Made by a program: the position numbers and the translations under genes. Below, in pieces: positions 8,189-17,424 of a DNA stretch of 64,000 nucleotides. This DNA comes from Phycisphaerales bacterium. GTDB taxonomy: Bacteria; Planctomycetota; Phycisphaerae; Phycisphaerales; SM1A02. The stretch spans positions 31,714 through 95,713 of the forward strand of contig JABAAL010000011.1 of assembly GCA_014238785.1 (NCBI GenBank), read 5' to 3'. How positions within the stretch are numbered: position 1 is the first letter of the stretch; each line of letters starts with the position of its first letter. The notes under the pieces are model-generated. The model had not been told where the DNA came from. It made no database searches and worked only from the letters and a program-made list of their open reading frames with translations.

Positions 8189-10577
8189 TATTTTGTTGGC
8201 GTTGGTGGGAATTCTCTTAGCAATTTTTGTGCTTTTTGTACCTGCAATGTATTCATTGTTTATTAATAGTGGAGATTCTGTGGCCAGTTCTGTTCCAACG
8301 CTTGCATCGTTACCAATCCTGCTCAAGACTTTTGCATGGTCAGTTGGCGTTGCAATTATTTCTACTGCGATTGGTTGGCCAGTTGGAATACGAATAGCGT
8401 CTTTTAAAAAGAATATTCAAATGGGAGTTCTTGTGATGTTGGTCATGACATTAGTCATTCCTGCCTATGCAATCTTCTACGTTTGGTGGCAAGTGTGGCC
8501 GTCTGGAACTAGTTTGCACGCGTACGTTGTGGAGCACGGTTTGTTGAGTGTCGCAACAAAACTTTGTCTCGCCTCAGCGCTCGTTGGTTGGTCTTGGCCG
8601 ATTCCAGCGCTGATTTCCACAATGCATGCTCGGTCAGACAGTTCGCTTTCTATTCTTGGACAACTCGATGGGGGGACAAAAATTGAAAGGTGTTGGCAAC
8701 GTATAAAGCATGACAAAAAACTTCTACTTTCCGCTGTAGTTTTAGTTGCAGCATGTATTGCTTCAAATACGACGTGTTTTGATTTGGCACAAGTTGTTTC
8801 AATAGGAAATGAATTACGAAGTGTGGTTGCTTCGGGTGGGTCGATATTTGATGTTCCACTCTTAAGTTTCGCATGTGTATTCATTGCTGTTGTTGCTTCT
8901 TTAGCACTCATAACATGCAAACCAAGGAAAAATCATACGATCGCTCTTGTCCCCCGTTCTTCAATTCCTTTTTTTGCAATCTGGGCGGTTCTTTCTGGTT
9001 TGCCTCTGGTTATTGCTCTGGCGGTGACTGGCGAAGCGTTAGGTCAGTTCTGGAAGCTTTACTCAGGAGACATTTTTCTTAGTGTGAGTGTCGCTGTAGC
9101 AGTTGCTTTTTTTTCCATCTGTATCTTTGTCGCCTCGTCATCTATGCATCTCTCTTTGTGTTCAATGATAAAGTCGATCGCCAGTTCGCTTGATTTTCTA
9201 TGGATTATTGCCGCATTTTTGCCTGCTAGTGTTGTCGCATCTTCCCTTGCCACTTCATGGCATAGCGCGGGAGTGGAGGCAGTCTATCGAACGCCGCTTA
9301 TTGTAGTGATAGCTCATCTTACAAAGGTTGGTTTCATTGCATCTCTTGGCGGTAGATGGGTCGCGTCGTGCCAAAACACAAGGACGCTCTGTGTTGTTGA
9401 TGGAGTTTCGACACCGTGGGTATTCGTGACAGCGCTGCGCAATAGATTACTCATCGCAGGAAGCGTGATTGTTGGTGTTTCGTTCGCAGTGTCGCTAGGT
9501 GAAGTAGCGATGACGACTCAAATATCTCCACCGTCATCCCAGCAACCAATTGCCGTAGCTCTGCTCAATGCAATGCATTACCAACGACCGCAAATTGTGA
9601 CATCGGCACTCTTTCTTATTGTTCTTATTGCTGGTCTAAGTGGTATTTGCATTATGTTTGCAAATCGAAAATTGATGCTCGTATTTGTTCTGGCTCTTCT
9701 TGTTTCTTGCAATACGCAAGTTCAAGATCCAATAGCTCAGGCAAGTGAGCTTGGAGGAGTTGGACGATCAGATGGTCGCTTCACAACACCGCGAGCGATT
9801 GCGTCAAACGATACTCTACTTGTTGTTATTGATAAGACTGGACGGTTACAGCGGTTTAACTCTGATGGGACTTTTCTATCTTCTTGGGATTTGCAATTGA
9901 GTGGAACCGGATTTCCAACTGGAGTATCAATAGATAGTGATGGTTTAATTTGGATTGCAGATACGCACCAACAACGCATCTTGGTACTCGATCAAGAAGG
10001 AAATGAAGTGCTTTCTTTTGGCGAGTATGGAACGGGTGATGGACAATTTTTATATCCAACGGATATCGCTTTTGGAAAAGATGGCATCGTGTTCGTTTCA
10101 GAGTACGGCGGCAATGATCGTATCAATGTGTTTTCACGTGAAGGAAAATTCCAATATTCGTTTGGGCATTTTGGCTCAGATGACGATGGTTTCCTTCGTC
10201 CCCAATCTATCGCAATTTCACCTTCCACTGGAAATATATTTATCACCGATGCGGGGAATCATCGCATTGTTGAACGAACTCCAAGTGGAGAAGTGGTGAA
10301 AATTATAGCTTCCGCTGGCAGAGAGAAGGGGCAATTGCTTTACCCGTACGGAATTGTGTTTGATTCTCCTACGACATTCTTGGTTTGCGAATTCGGGAAC
10401 AATCGATTGCAACGCTTTACCGTAGATGGCGATGCGATGCAAATACTGGGCGGGGCTGGTGATGAAGTAGGCCTATTCAAAACACCTTGGGCCGTTGAAA
10501 TTGGTCCAGATGGATTCATAGTGGCAGATACTGGAAACAACCGCCTTCAACGGTTGCCCTATATGATGGTCTTTTAA
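8175..10577 (+). CDS. ABC transporter permease fused to an NHL-repeat beta-propeller
   Basis: Residues 1-~495 form a two-module ABC permease of the FbpB/ThiP type with about 12 hydrophobic segments. EAA-like loops include LGQLDGGTKIERCWQRI near 165 and DGVSTPWVFVTALRNR near 415. Without any stop, the frame runs into residues ~501-800, an NHL beta-propeller of about five to six blades. Typical blades read DSDGLIWIADTHQQRILVLD, PSTGNIFITDAGNHRIVE and GPDGFIVADTGNNRLQRL. The junction (residues 494-512) is itself a lipoprotein-type signal: M494-FANRKLM501-hydrophobic core-LVSC512. An ancestral lipoprotein therefore seems to have been joined in frame. Its signal would now serve as an extra membrane span placing the propeller in the periplasm. 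Internal ATGs at 9654 and 9675 could still yield the separate lipoprotein. Confidence 0.85.
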   Translation: MKASNILLALVGILLAIFVLFVPAMYSLFINSGDSVASSVPTLASLPILLKTFAWSVGVAIISTAIGWPVGIRIASFKKNIQMGVLVMLVMTLVIPAYAIFYVWWQVWPSGTSLHAYVVEHGLLSVATKLCLASALVGWSWPIPALISTMHARSDSSLSILGQLDGGTKIERCWQRIKHDKKLLLSAVVLVAACIASNTTCFDLAQVVSIGNELRSVVASGGSIFDVPLLSFACVFIAVVASLALITCKPRKNHTIALVPRSSIPFFAIWAVLSGLPLVIALAVTGEALGQFWKLYSGDIFLSVSVAVAVAFFSICIFVASSSMHLSLCSMIKSIASSLDFLWIIAAFLPASVVASSLATSWHSAGVEAVYRTPLIVVIAHLTKVGFIASLGGRWVASCQNTRTLCVVDGVSTPWVFVTALRNRLLIAGSVIVGVSFAVSLGEVAMTTQISPPSSQQPIAVALLNAMHYQRPQIVTSALFLIVLIAGLSGICIMFANRKLMLVFVLALLVSCNTQVQDPIAQASELGGVGRSDGRFTTPRAIASNDTLLVVIDKTGRLQRFNSDGTFLSSWDLQLSGTGFPTGVSIDSDGLIWIADTHQQRILVLDQEGNEVLSFGEYGTGDGQFLYPTDIAFGKDGIVFVSEYGGNDRINVFSREGKFQYSFGHFGSDDDGFLRPQSIAISPSTGNIFITDAGNHRIVERTPSGEVVKIIASAGREKGQLLYPYGIVFDSPTTFLVCEFGNNRLQRFTVDGDAMQILGGAGDEVGLFKTPWAVEIGPDGFIVADTGNNRLQRLPYMMVF

Positions 10578-13471
10578 TGGTGTTTCCGATTCAATTTGAT
10601 CGCCCTGGTTGGCTATTCCTTCTCTTACTTCTTGTGCCCGTTGTCATGCTGGCATGGGGAGCGTTGACGAGAACAGGTTCGAGGAATCGCGCAATAGCCT
10701 CAACAATTACAAGGTGCATTATTGTCATTCTTCTTGCTGTTGCGATTGCAAAACCAGTATGGGAAAAAACAGGGAAGGGGGTTTCCGTAATAACGGTGCT
10801 CGATAGGAGTCAGTCGATTCCCCGTCAATTGCAAGAGCAAGCAGTGGACGCGTTGCAACGTTGGACTTCTCCTGAAAAGCGTGGCAGCGATAACCGTTTG
10901 GCGGTGATTAGCGTTGGGCGTGATGCGGTAATAGGTTCAATGCCCAGTGCACTGACGGTATTTGAACCTGCGGCGAATGAACCGATGGGGAGCGCAACGA
11001 ATTTAGCGAAGGGTGTGCAGTTGGCACTCGCATTGTTGCCACAAGATACTGCGTCAAGAATCGTCGTAGTTTCTGATGGGAACGAGACTGACGGTCTCGT
11101 GCTTTCCATTGCAAACGTAGCAAAAGCAAATGGGGTTCCAGTCGACGTACTTCCGTTGCAATATGATCATGCGAATGAAGTAATGGTTGAAAAAATAGTC
11201 GCTCCTTCGCAAACACGAGTTGGGCAATCCATTCCAATACGAATAATTCTTCGAAGTGTTGGAGCCTCAAGTGGTACGTTGCATCTTCTTCAAAACGGTA
11301 CTGAGATTGACTTGTTGGCAGAAGAGGATGGTACCGGACTTCCCCTTACACTCAAGAGTGGCGTGAATGCAGTGGTGTTCGACATCCCAATTAATAGTGG
11401 AGGCCCACAAAAGTTTGAAACGATGTGGGTGCCCAGTCAAAGCGCAACCGGGGGTGACACAATAGCATCGAACAACACTGGTCTTGCGGTGTCATTTGTG
11501 TCGCAAGGTGGCATGGTGTTACTTGTGACAAAAAACGAAGCAGCTTCTGCTCATTTGCAGCAAATTCTTGCATCATCGGGACTTGAAGTAGAAACAATTG
11601 CGCCAGAAAATATTCCAAGAGACAGCATTGGGTTCTCTGGATATGACGCAGTTATTCTTGCCGACATTCCAAGGTGGGCGATTGATGATTTGCAAGAGCA
11701 ACATTTGTATTCATTTGTGCACGATGTAGGCGGGGGACTCATCATGACAGGGGGACCGACAGCGTTTGGCGCAGGAGGTTGGATAGGATCCAAACTTGAG
11801 CAGGCAATGCCACTTAAATGTGAGCCGCCCCAAACACGTCAACTTCCTCGTGGCGCATTAGCACTCATCATGCATTCATGTGAAATGCCGCAAGGGAATT
11901 ATTGGGGACAAAAGATGGCAAACGCTGCAATCGATTCTCTAAGTGAGTTAGATTACATTGGAATAATTGAATACGACTGGAACGGCGGTGAGTTTACTCT
12001 GAACAATTCTGGTTGGTCATTGCCGCTGACCGTTGCGGGAAATAAGGTTTCTGCTCACGATGCGGTGAACAGTTTAGTTTTTGGAGATATGCAAGATTTT
12101 GAATCGCCGATGCAGTTGGCGTTTGATGGTTTGAAGCAATTGGATGCAGCGCAGCGGCACGTTATTATTATTACTGACGGTGATCCATCAGGGCCTTCCC
12201 AAGAATTGTTGGAAGCGTATCGTTCCTATGAGATAACTGTGTCGACGGTCATGGTCGGTGGACATGGTTCTGCGATGGATCAGCAAAAAATGGAAGGCAT
12301 TGCGACGGTCACCGGTGGACGTTTTTATATGGTGAACAATCCAAACCAGTTACCAAGTATTTTTATCAAAGAAGCGCAACTCAACTCGCGGTCATTATTA
12401 CAAGAGGGTGGGCCCTGGCCAGTTGCAATTCAACCAAGCGTCTCTGGTCCTGTGAGCGATATTTCTTCAGTCCCTGCAGTTGGCGGATATGTTGTGACAG
12501 GGAATAAGGGTGGATTTGCACAGATACCTTGGATAATGCCTATGAGCGATGGCGAAGATCCGCTCTTGGCTTGGTGGCATTATGGGTTAGGTAAGTCGGT
12601 TGCGTTTACAAGTGACCTTGGCGATAGATGGGCAACGAAGTGGCCGAGTTGGTCGAGTTTTCCTGAGTTTTGGGAAGCGACAATACGATGGGCAATGCGT
12701 GGTTCATCTCCACCAAACATGATGGTGACTTCAAGGGTTGAGGGTGAACGTGGAATTGTTGAATTAGAAGCAGTGGATGATGATGCGGCGTTCTTAAACT
12801 TTATGCATTCAAAGGCCGTCGTCATTAGCCCCGATGGCGAAGCAATTCCACTTACCTTGGAACAAACTGGACCGGGAAGGTACCACGCGGAGTTCGATGC
12901 TAGTGAAGTTGGAGCGTGGCTTGTGAACATTGCTTTTCAGGATGCAAGCGGCGAGATGACAGGAAGAATTCCAACAGCCGTGACTGTCCCATATCCAAGA
13001 GAATATGCATCCACATCAGCAAATGTAGCTCTTTTGCTTGAACTTGCCCAAAGAACTGGCGGTAGAGTCTTGTCACTAGACGATGTTGATACTGTGGACT
13101 TGTTTGATGGTATTGATATTGAGCTCCCGCAAAGTCCGCAACCAATTTGGGACTTACTCGCAATAATCGCAGCGTCGATATTGATTATTGATGTTGCGAT
13201 TAGGCGTCTTTGGATTGATAAAAAGAGCATGCAGTCAATGTTAGCACCAGTTAGTAAGGTAACTTCTGGCTCAGTAGAAGCACTGCGAATAGTTCACAAA
13301 CCAATGGTGCGCAACCAAACAGATGCAGTTGTTCCCAAAACATCAACTAAGGAGGAGCCTTCTAAACCAGTTCCAGCACCACCGAAAAAAGACGTAGAAG
13401 ATATAGATGATAATCTAAGCCAACTCTTGAAAAACAAGCGAAAGCGAAGTGGTCAGGATGGTGATGCATGA
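10577..13471 (+). CDS. Membrane protein with two VWA domains and a glutamine-amidotransferase-like fold
   Basis: A 964-residue BatA/BatB-like membrane protein. There are two N-terminal spans (about 13-31 and 41-60). A first VWA domain begins TVLDRSQSIPRQ near residue 72 (D-x-S-x-S metal site). A class-I glutamine-amidotransferase-like region around 330-410 contains VGGGLIMTGGPTAFGAGG, a fold common in planctomycete VWA proteins. A second VWA domain lies around 415-580 and ends VIIITDGDPSGPS. A beta-rich region leads to a last span near 845-867 and a cytoplasmic Pro/Lys-rich tail. The ATG shares one base with the preceding stop (TAATG). VWA proteins of this type are clients or partners of MoxR ATPases in metal insertion or envelope complex assembly. 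The exact role here is unknown. Confidence 0.82.
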   Translation: MVFPIQFDRPGWLFLLLLLVPVVMLAWGALTRTGSRNRAIASTITRCIIVILLAVAIAKPVWEKTGKGVSVITVLDRSQSIPRQLQEQAVDALQRWTSPEKRGSDNRLAVISVGRDAVIGSMPSALTVFEPAANEPMGSATNLAKGVQLALALLPQDTASRIVVVSDGNETDGLVLSIANVAKANGVPVDVLPLQYDHANEVMVEKIVAPSQTRVGQSIPIRIILRSVGASSGTLHLLQNGTEIDLLAEEDGTGLPLTLKSGVNAVVFDIPINSGGPQKFETMWVPSQSATGGDTIASNNTGLAVSFVSQGGMVLLVTKNEAASAHLQQILASSGLEVETIAPENIPRDSIGFSGYDAVILADIPRWAIDDLQEQHLYSFVHDVGGGLIMTGGPTAFGAGGWIGSKLEQAMPLKCEPPQTRQLPRGALALIMHSCEMPQGNYWGQKMANAAIDSLSELDYIGIIEYDWNGGEFTLNNSGWSLPLTVAGNKVSAHDAVNSLVFGDMQDFESPMQLAFDGLKQLDAAQRHVIIITDGDPSGPSQELLEAYRSYEITVSTVMVGGHGSAMDQQKMEGIATVTGGRFYMVNNPNQLPSIFIKEAQLNSRSLLQEGGPWPVAIQPSVSGPVSDISSVPAVGGYVVTGNKGGFAQIPWIMPMSDGEDPLLAWWHYGLGKSVAFTSDLGDRWATKWPSWSSFPEFWEATIRWAMRGSSPPNMMVTSRVEGERGIVELEAVDDDAAFLNFMHSKAVVISPDGEAIPLTLEQTGPGRYHAEFDASEVGAWLVNIAFQDASGEMTGRIPTAVTVPYPREYASTSANVALLLELAQRTGGRVLSLDDVDTVDLFDGIDIELPQSPQPIWDLLAIIAASILIIDVAIRRLWIDKKSMQSMLAPVSKVTSGSVEALRIVHKPMVRNQTDAVVPKTSTKEEPSKPVPAPPKKDVEDIDDNLSQLLKNKRKRSGQDGDA

Positions 13472-14520
13472 CCCTTACCGTGGAGCATTTGCCCCAAGAA
13501 ATAAACAGCGCCGAGGATGTACGTGAAGCATGCTCAGTTATTCGTGCGGGTTTTTCTACAATGCGTGACGAGGTTGGCAAGGTAATTGTTGGGCAAGAAC
13601 GTGTAGTTGATTTGGTGCTTGTTGCGATTCTTGCGGATGGGCACGCATTACTTGAAGGTCCTCCAGGGCTAGGTAAAACATTACTTGTTCGAACCCTTGG
13701 CCAAGTATTGCAATTGTCAACCGGGCGAATCCAGTGCACCGCAGATTTGATGCCCGCTGATATTGTTGGAACAGTCGTTGTCGATGAAGATCCATCTACG
13801 AAAGCGAGAAGATTCACATTTCGGGAAGGACCAGTTTTTCATCAATTATTACTCGCTGATGAAATAAATCGAGCGACTCCAAAATGCCAGTCAGCACTTT
13901 TGGAATCGATGCAAGAGCACTCGGTTTCGATCGATGGTAAAACTCGTGCACTGCCTGAACCGTTCTTTGTGTTAGCAACGCAGAATCCTATTGAACAGGA
14001 AGGGACATATCCGTTGCCTGAAGCGCAACTCGATCGTTTTCTTTTTAAAATTGATGTTGGATATGCAACAAGGGAAGAACTTTTTGAAATAGTCACTAGG
14101 ACAACGGGCGATGTTGCCGTAGAAGCGGACGTTATTGTTGAAGGTGATTTTATACTTGCTGCGCAACAATTAATTAGGCATGTTGTTATTGCTCCACATA
14201 TTCAAGATTACGTTACTCGTTTAGTGTTAGCTACTCATGCGGACTCTTCGCATGCACCGGAATGGGTAAGTGAAAATATCGTTGTTGGCGCGAGCCCCCG
14301 TGGTGCGCAATCAATTGTGTCAGCAGCAAAGGTTGCAGCAGTTGTTGATGGTCGTTTTGCGGTTTCGAAGCGTGACATAAAAGCCGTCGCGGTGCCAGCG
14401 CTTCAACACCGAATCGTCAGAACATTTGAAGCGGAAACAGATTCAAGATCAACCAGTGAGATGATAGCTCGTCTTCTTAAAGAGGTGCCAACGCTTGTGA
14501 GCGAGGAGCAAGATGTCTGA
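13468..14520 (+). CDS. MoxR-family AAA+ ATPase
   Basis: A cytoplasmic AAA+ chaperone-like ATPase of 350 residues, normal for MoxR. Walker A is GPPGLGKT (residues 64-71), Walker B is LLADEIN (near 127-133), followed by RATPKCQSALLESMQEHSV and the sensor-1 region FFVLATQNPIEQEGTYPLPEAQ. The arginine-finger and sensor-2 region GASPRGAQSI lies near 275. MoxR proteins pair with VWA-domain partners to mature or activate complexes, often by inserting metal cofactors. Here DUF58 and two VWA proteins flank it. Start and stop overlap the neighbours by 4 and 8 nt, so coordinated stoichiometric synthesis is likely. Confidence 0.95.
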   Translation: MTLTVEHLPQEINSAEDVREACSVIRAGFSTMRDEVGKVIVGQERVVDLVLVAILADGHALLEGPPGLGKTLLVRTLGQVLQLSTGRIQCTADLMPADIVGTVVVDEDPSTKARRFTFREGPVFHQLLLADEINRATPKCQSALLESMQEHSVSIDGKTRALPEPFFVLATQNPIEQEGTYPLPEAQLDRFLFKIDVGYATREELFEIVTRTTGDVAVEADVIVEGDFILAAQQLIRHVVIAPHIQDYVTRLVLATHADSSHAPEWVSENIVVGASPRGAQSIVSAAKVAAVVDGRFAVSKRDIKAVAVPALQHRIVRTFEAETDSRSTSEMIARLLKEVPTLVSEEQDV

Positions 14521-15442
14521 ATTTGGTAAGACGGTCCACGAGAGACCTGCGAAAGTTGACGAGTTACTCGGTTCCAAGTTGATGGCTTCGCTAGATAAAC
14601 TTGACATTGTTGCAAGGAAGATATTTAGTGGAAAAACGCAGGGTGAACGTCGAAGTCGTCGCAGAGGTATGAGTGTGGAGTTTGCAGATTACAGGCAATA
14701 CACTACAGGCGACGATTTACGGTTTATCGATTGGAATGTATACGCTCGGCTTGATCGTCTCTTTATGAAAATATTTTTAGAAGAAGAGGAACTGACTCTT
14801 GGTATCGCTATTGATGCAAGCGCTTCTATGGAATACGGCAACCCAAATAAGTTCGATTTTGCAAGACGGCTTGCGATGGCACTTGGGTACATCGCCCTTA
14901 GTAGTCACAATAAAGTTTCTCTGTTTTCATTTAATGACAAAGGCGTTAAACGTCTTTCTGCATTACGTGGGAGAAAGAGAACAAGAGATATCGGTCAATG
15001 GCTGTTGGATTTGATGCCAGAAGGCGGCACATCGTTTGTTGAAGCATGTAAAGTCATTTCAACCTCTAGGCAGGGTCGAGGTGTCCTTGTAGTAGTAAGT
15101 GATTGTTTTGATACTGAGGGAGTAAAGCAAGGACTTTCATATTTAGTTGGCGGAGGTTGGGATGTTTTTGTAATGCAAACTCTTGCACCTGAAGAAGTTG
15201 ATCCTCAACAAGCTGGCTTAGAAGGCGATTTGCGTTTAGAAGACTCTGAAACAAATGATGCGTGTGAGATTACCGTCACTGCGCCGCTCATCGCAAAGTA
15301 TATGCAGCGTCTTCAACAGTATTGCGAAGATATTCGGGAGCAATGCACACGTGTAGGCGCGGGAAATGTAAAAGTATCAACTGATATTGATATGGAACAG
15401 TTACTCGTGGAATATTTACGAAGTAGGGGGCTGCTTCGATGA
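14513..15442 (+). CDS. DUF58 (VWA-like) protein, MoxR partner
   Basis: 309 residues of the DUF58 family. The signature segment GMSVEFADYRQYTTGDDLR runs from about residue 46, then FIDWNVYARLDRLFMKIF, and a VWA-like metal-site stretch GIAIDASASMEYG near 100. No signal peptide or membrane segment is visible, so it is cytoplasmic. DUF58 proteins are almost always encoded directly after moxR and are thought to work with it at the membrane. Overlaps of 8 nt upstream and 4 nt downstream place it in the same translationally coupled operon. Function beyond partnership with MoxR is not established. Confidence 0.93.
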   Translation: MSEFGKTVHERPAKVDELLGSKLMASLDKLDIVARKIFSGKTQGERRSRRRGMSVEFADYRQYTTGDDLRFIDWNVYARLDRLFMKIFLEEEELTLGIAIDASASMEYGNPNKFDFARRLAMALGYIALSSHNKVSLFSFNDKGVKRLSALRGRKRTRDIGQWLLDLMPEGGTSFVEACKVISTSRQGRGVLVVVSDCFDTEGVKQGLSYLVGGGWDVFVMQTLAPEEVDPQQAGLEGDLRLEDSETNDACEITVTAPLIAKYMQRLQQYCEDIREQCTRVGAGNVKVSTDIDMEQLLVEYLRSRGLLR

Positions 15443-17424
15443 CGTGGGTAACTCCTGGAACTGGATTATTGCTTGGCGCAATTGTTATTCCTCTCTTGTT
15501 GATTTTGTATTTCTTGAGGTTACGAAGGCAACCACTTCGCATTTCGTCAACAGTACTTTGGGAGGGCGCGGTCGAAGATTTGCATGCGAATTCCCCGTTT
15601 CAACGGTTACGGCCTAGTTTACTTTTAGTACTGCAACTGTTGGCGTTGCTACTTGTCGTGTTTTCTATCATGCAGCCACAAGTAGAGGGTGGTTCACCCA
15701 AGCAAGGGAAGCATGTGTTGTTAATCGATCGATCAGCTTCCATGGCGGCAAGAGATGAGGGTGGCGTCTCGCGATTTGAGCGTGCCAAGATTAAAGCGAT
15801 TGAACTTGTATCCACGCTGCACGGTGGCGGGTTATTCTCAGGCAGCGGAAGCGAGACAATGGTGATTGCATTTTCAGATTCTGCAGAGATTATTATTCCA
15901 TTTGCAGATTCAGAGCAGCAACTTATTGCTGCAATCAAATCGATTCAGCCAACTCATGGAAAATCTTATATAGAAGAGGCACTAAAACTAGCTCGCGCGT
16001 ACACCACAAATGTTGACCCAGAACAAAACGGGTTAGCGCTTAGTGAATCGGCTCAATTAGAACTCTTTAGTGATGGGCAAATTCCAGACTTACAAGCACA
16101 AGCTTTGCAACGTGGTGAAACCTTGCACTACCATCGTATTGGGGAGGGTGAACAAACGAATATTGGTATTGCAACAATTAATGCAAAGCGAATTTCAGAA
16201 ACAAGCGATGATGTTCAAATATTTCTTTCACTGATTAATACAGGTGAACAGGAAATAACAACTGATATTGAGGTATCAGTCAACGGATCCCCGATTGGTG
16301 TGCAACAAGTTTTGATACCCGCACAAACCGAAAAGAACTCCGGAACAGCAAGCGTTATTTTTATGCCATTTTCAATGCCTAGCGGTGGAGTTGTCCACGC
16401 CGTTCTTACTTCAAGTGACGAACTGGCGGTCGATGATGTCGCTTCACTTATCATTTCTCCGCCAAAAGAATTAAGAGTGTTACTTGCAGAAAATGGACCT
16501 TCCCTTGTCAAGACAGTTCTTGAAGGGATGCCACTTGCGAAGTTGCAAGTTGTTGCCCCAAGTGCATTGCAAACAATGGTGGCAACCCAAGAAACGTCAT
16601 CGTTTGATGTCATTGTGACAAGAGATGTTCAACTTGAGAAGTTGCCACAGGGAAATTATTTATTATTTGGTTCGCCTCCTCCTATGGATGCATTTTCTAC
16701 TTTTGTTGAAGGCGAAGCACAAGTGATGCTCGTTGCAAAAGAAAATCATCCTGTTATGCGTTTTGTGCGATTTGAAAATATCGTTATCGCTAAGGGGTTT
16801 GAAATAGTCGTCGATGAGAGACTTGACGTGCTGTTAGAGGGAAGCGGATGGCCAGCAGTGATGACTGTGCGTGACAGAGGTGTACAAGTTGTGTACGTTG
16901 CATTTGATCCCCTTGAAAGTAATTGGCCATACCTTAGAAGTTTTCCTTTCTTTGTCTATAACGCAGTTCAATTTTTAGGAAGAAGTGGCGATGCATTGTC
17001 CAGCGCTCTTGGGAAAGTGGGCGAAACGATATCTTTAGATGTTCCTTCTGGAGTTGAGAGGGTGTCTATTAAAGAACCTAACGGTCAAGAGCATGAAGTC
17101 AGTGTTGATACAACAGGCCGAGCGCATTGGGGGCCAATCCGAATAACTGGGCTCCATGCTGTTTCGTGGAACGGTCAATTGCAAAGGCGTGTAGCGGTAA
17201 ATTCACTTAAAGAAGAGTCGAATATTGCAAGTGTGGAAAGTATTTCAATCGGGGCGAACACTATTGAAGCGAGCGAGTCAAGCGGGGCATCATTTATTCA
17301 ACTTTGGCCTTGGGCGCTTGCAGCAGTCCTCGTGGTGTTACTTCTAGAGTGGTGGGTGTATCAAAGAAAAACGGGGGGCGTGAGTCGATTTTTAAAGACG
17401 AGCGCTAAGAACTCGTGGACATGA
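15439..17424 (+). CDS. BatA-type aerotolerance-like membrane protein with VWA domain
   Basis: 661 residues. The N-terminal ~75 residues match the BatA N-terminal domain (PGTGLLLGAIVIPLLLILYF, RRQPLRISSTVLWEG) with two hydrophobic segments. A VWA domain starts LIDRSASMAARDEGG near residue 95 and carries the D-x-S-x-S site. A long beta-rich extracytoplasmic part follows, with LRVLLAENGPSLVKTVL near 345. A final membrane span lies near 617-638. It resembles the planctomycete BatA/VWA proteins encoded after DUF58. The cellular job is presumably envelope complex assembly or stress tolerance with MoxR, which is inference. The gene overlaps DUF58 and murD by 4 nt each. Confidence 0.85.
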   Translation: MTWVTPGTGLLLGAIVIPLLLILYFLRLRRQPLRISSTVLWEGAVEDLHANSPFQRLRPSLLLVLQLLALLLVVFSIMQPQVEGGSPKQGKHVLLIDRSASMAARDEGGVSRFERAKIKAIELVSTLHGGGLFSGSGSETMVIAFSDSAEIIIPFADSEQQLIAAIKSIQPTHGKSYIEEALKLARAYTTNVDPEQNGLALSESAQLELFSDGQIPDLQAQALQRGETLHYHRIGEGEQTNIGIATINAKRISETSDDVQIFLSLINTGEQEITTDIEVSVNGSPIGVQQVLIPAQTEKNSGTASVIFMPFSMPSGGVVHAVLTSSDELAVDDVASLIISPPKELRVLLAENGPSLVKTVLEGMPLAKLQVVAPSALQTMVATQETSSFDVIVTRDVQLEKLPQGNYLLFGSPPPMDAFSTFVEGEAQVMLVAKENHPVMRFVRFENIVIAKGFEIVVDERLDVLLEGSGWPAVMTVRDRGVQVVYVAFDPLESNWPYLRSFPFFVYNAVQFLGRSGDALSSALGKVGETISLDVPSGVERVSIKEPNGQEHEVSVDTTGRAHWGPIRITGLHAVSWNGQLQRRVAVNSLKEESNIASVESISIGANTIEASESSGASFIQLWPWALAAVLVVLLLEWWVYQRKTGGVSRFLKTSAKNSWT

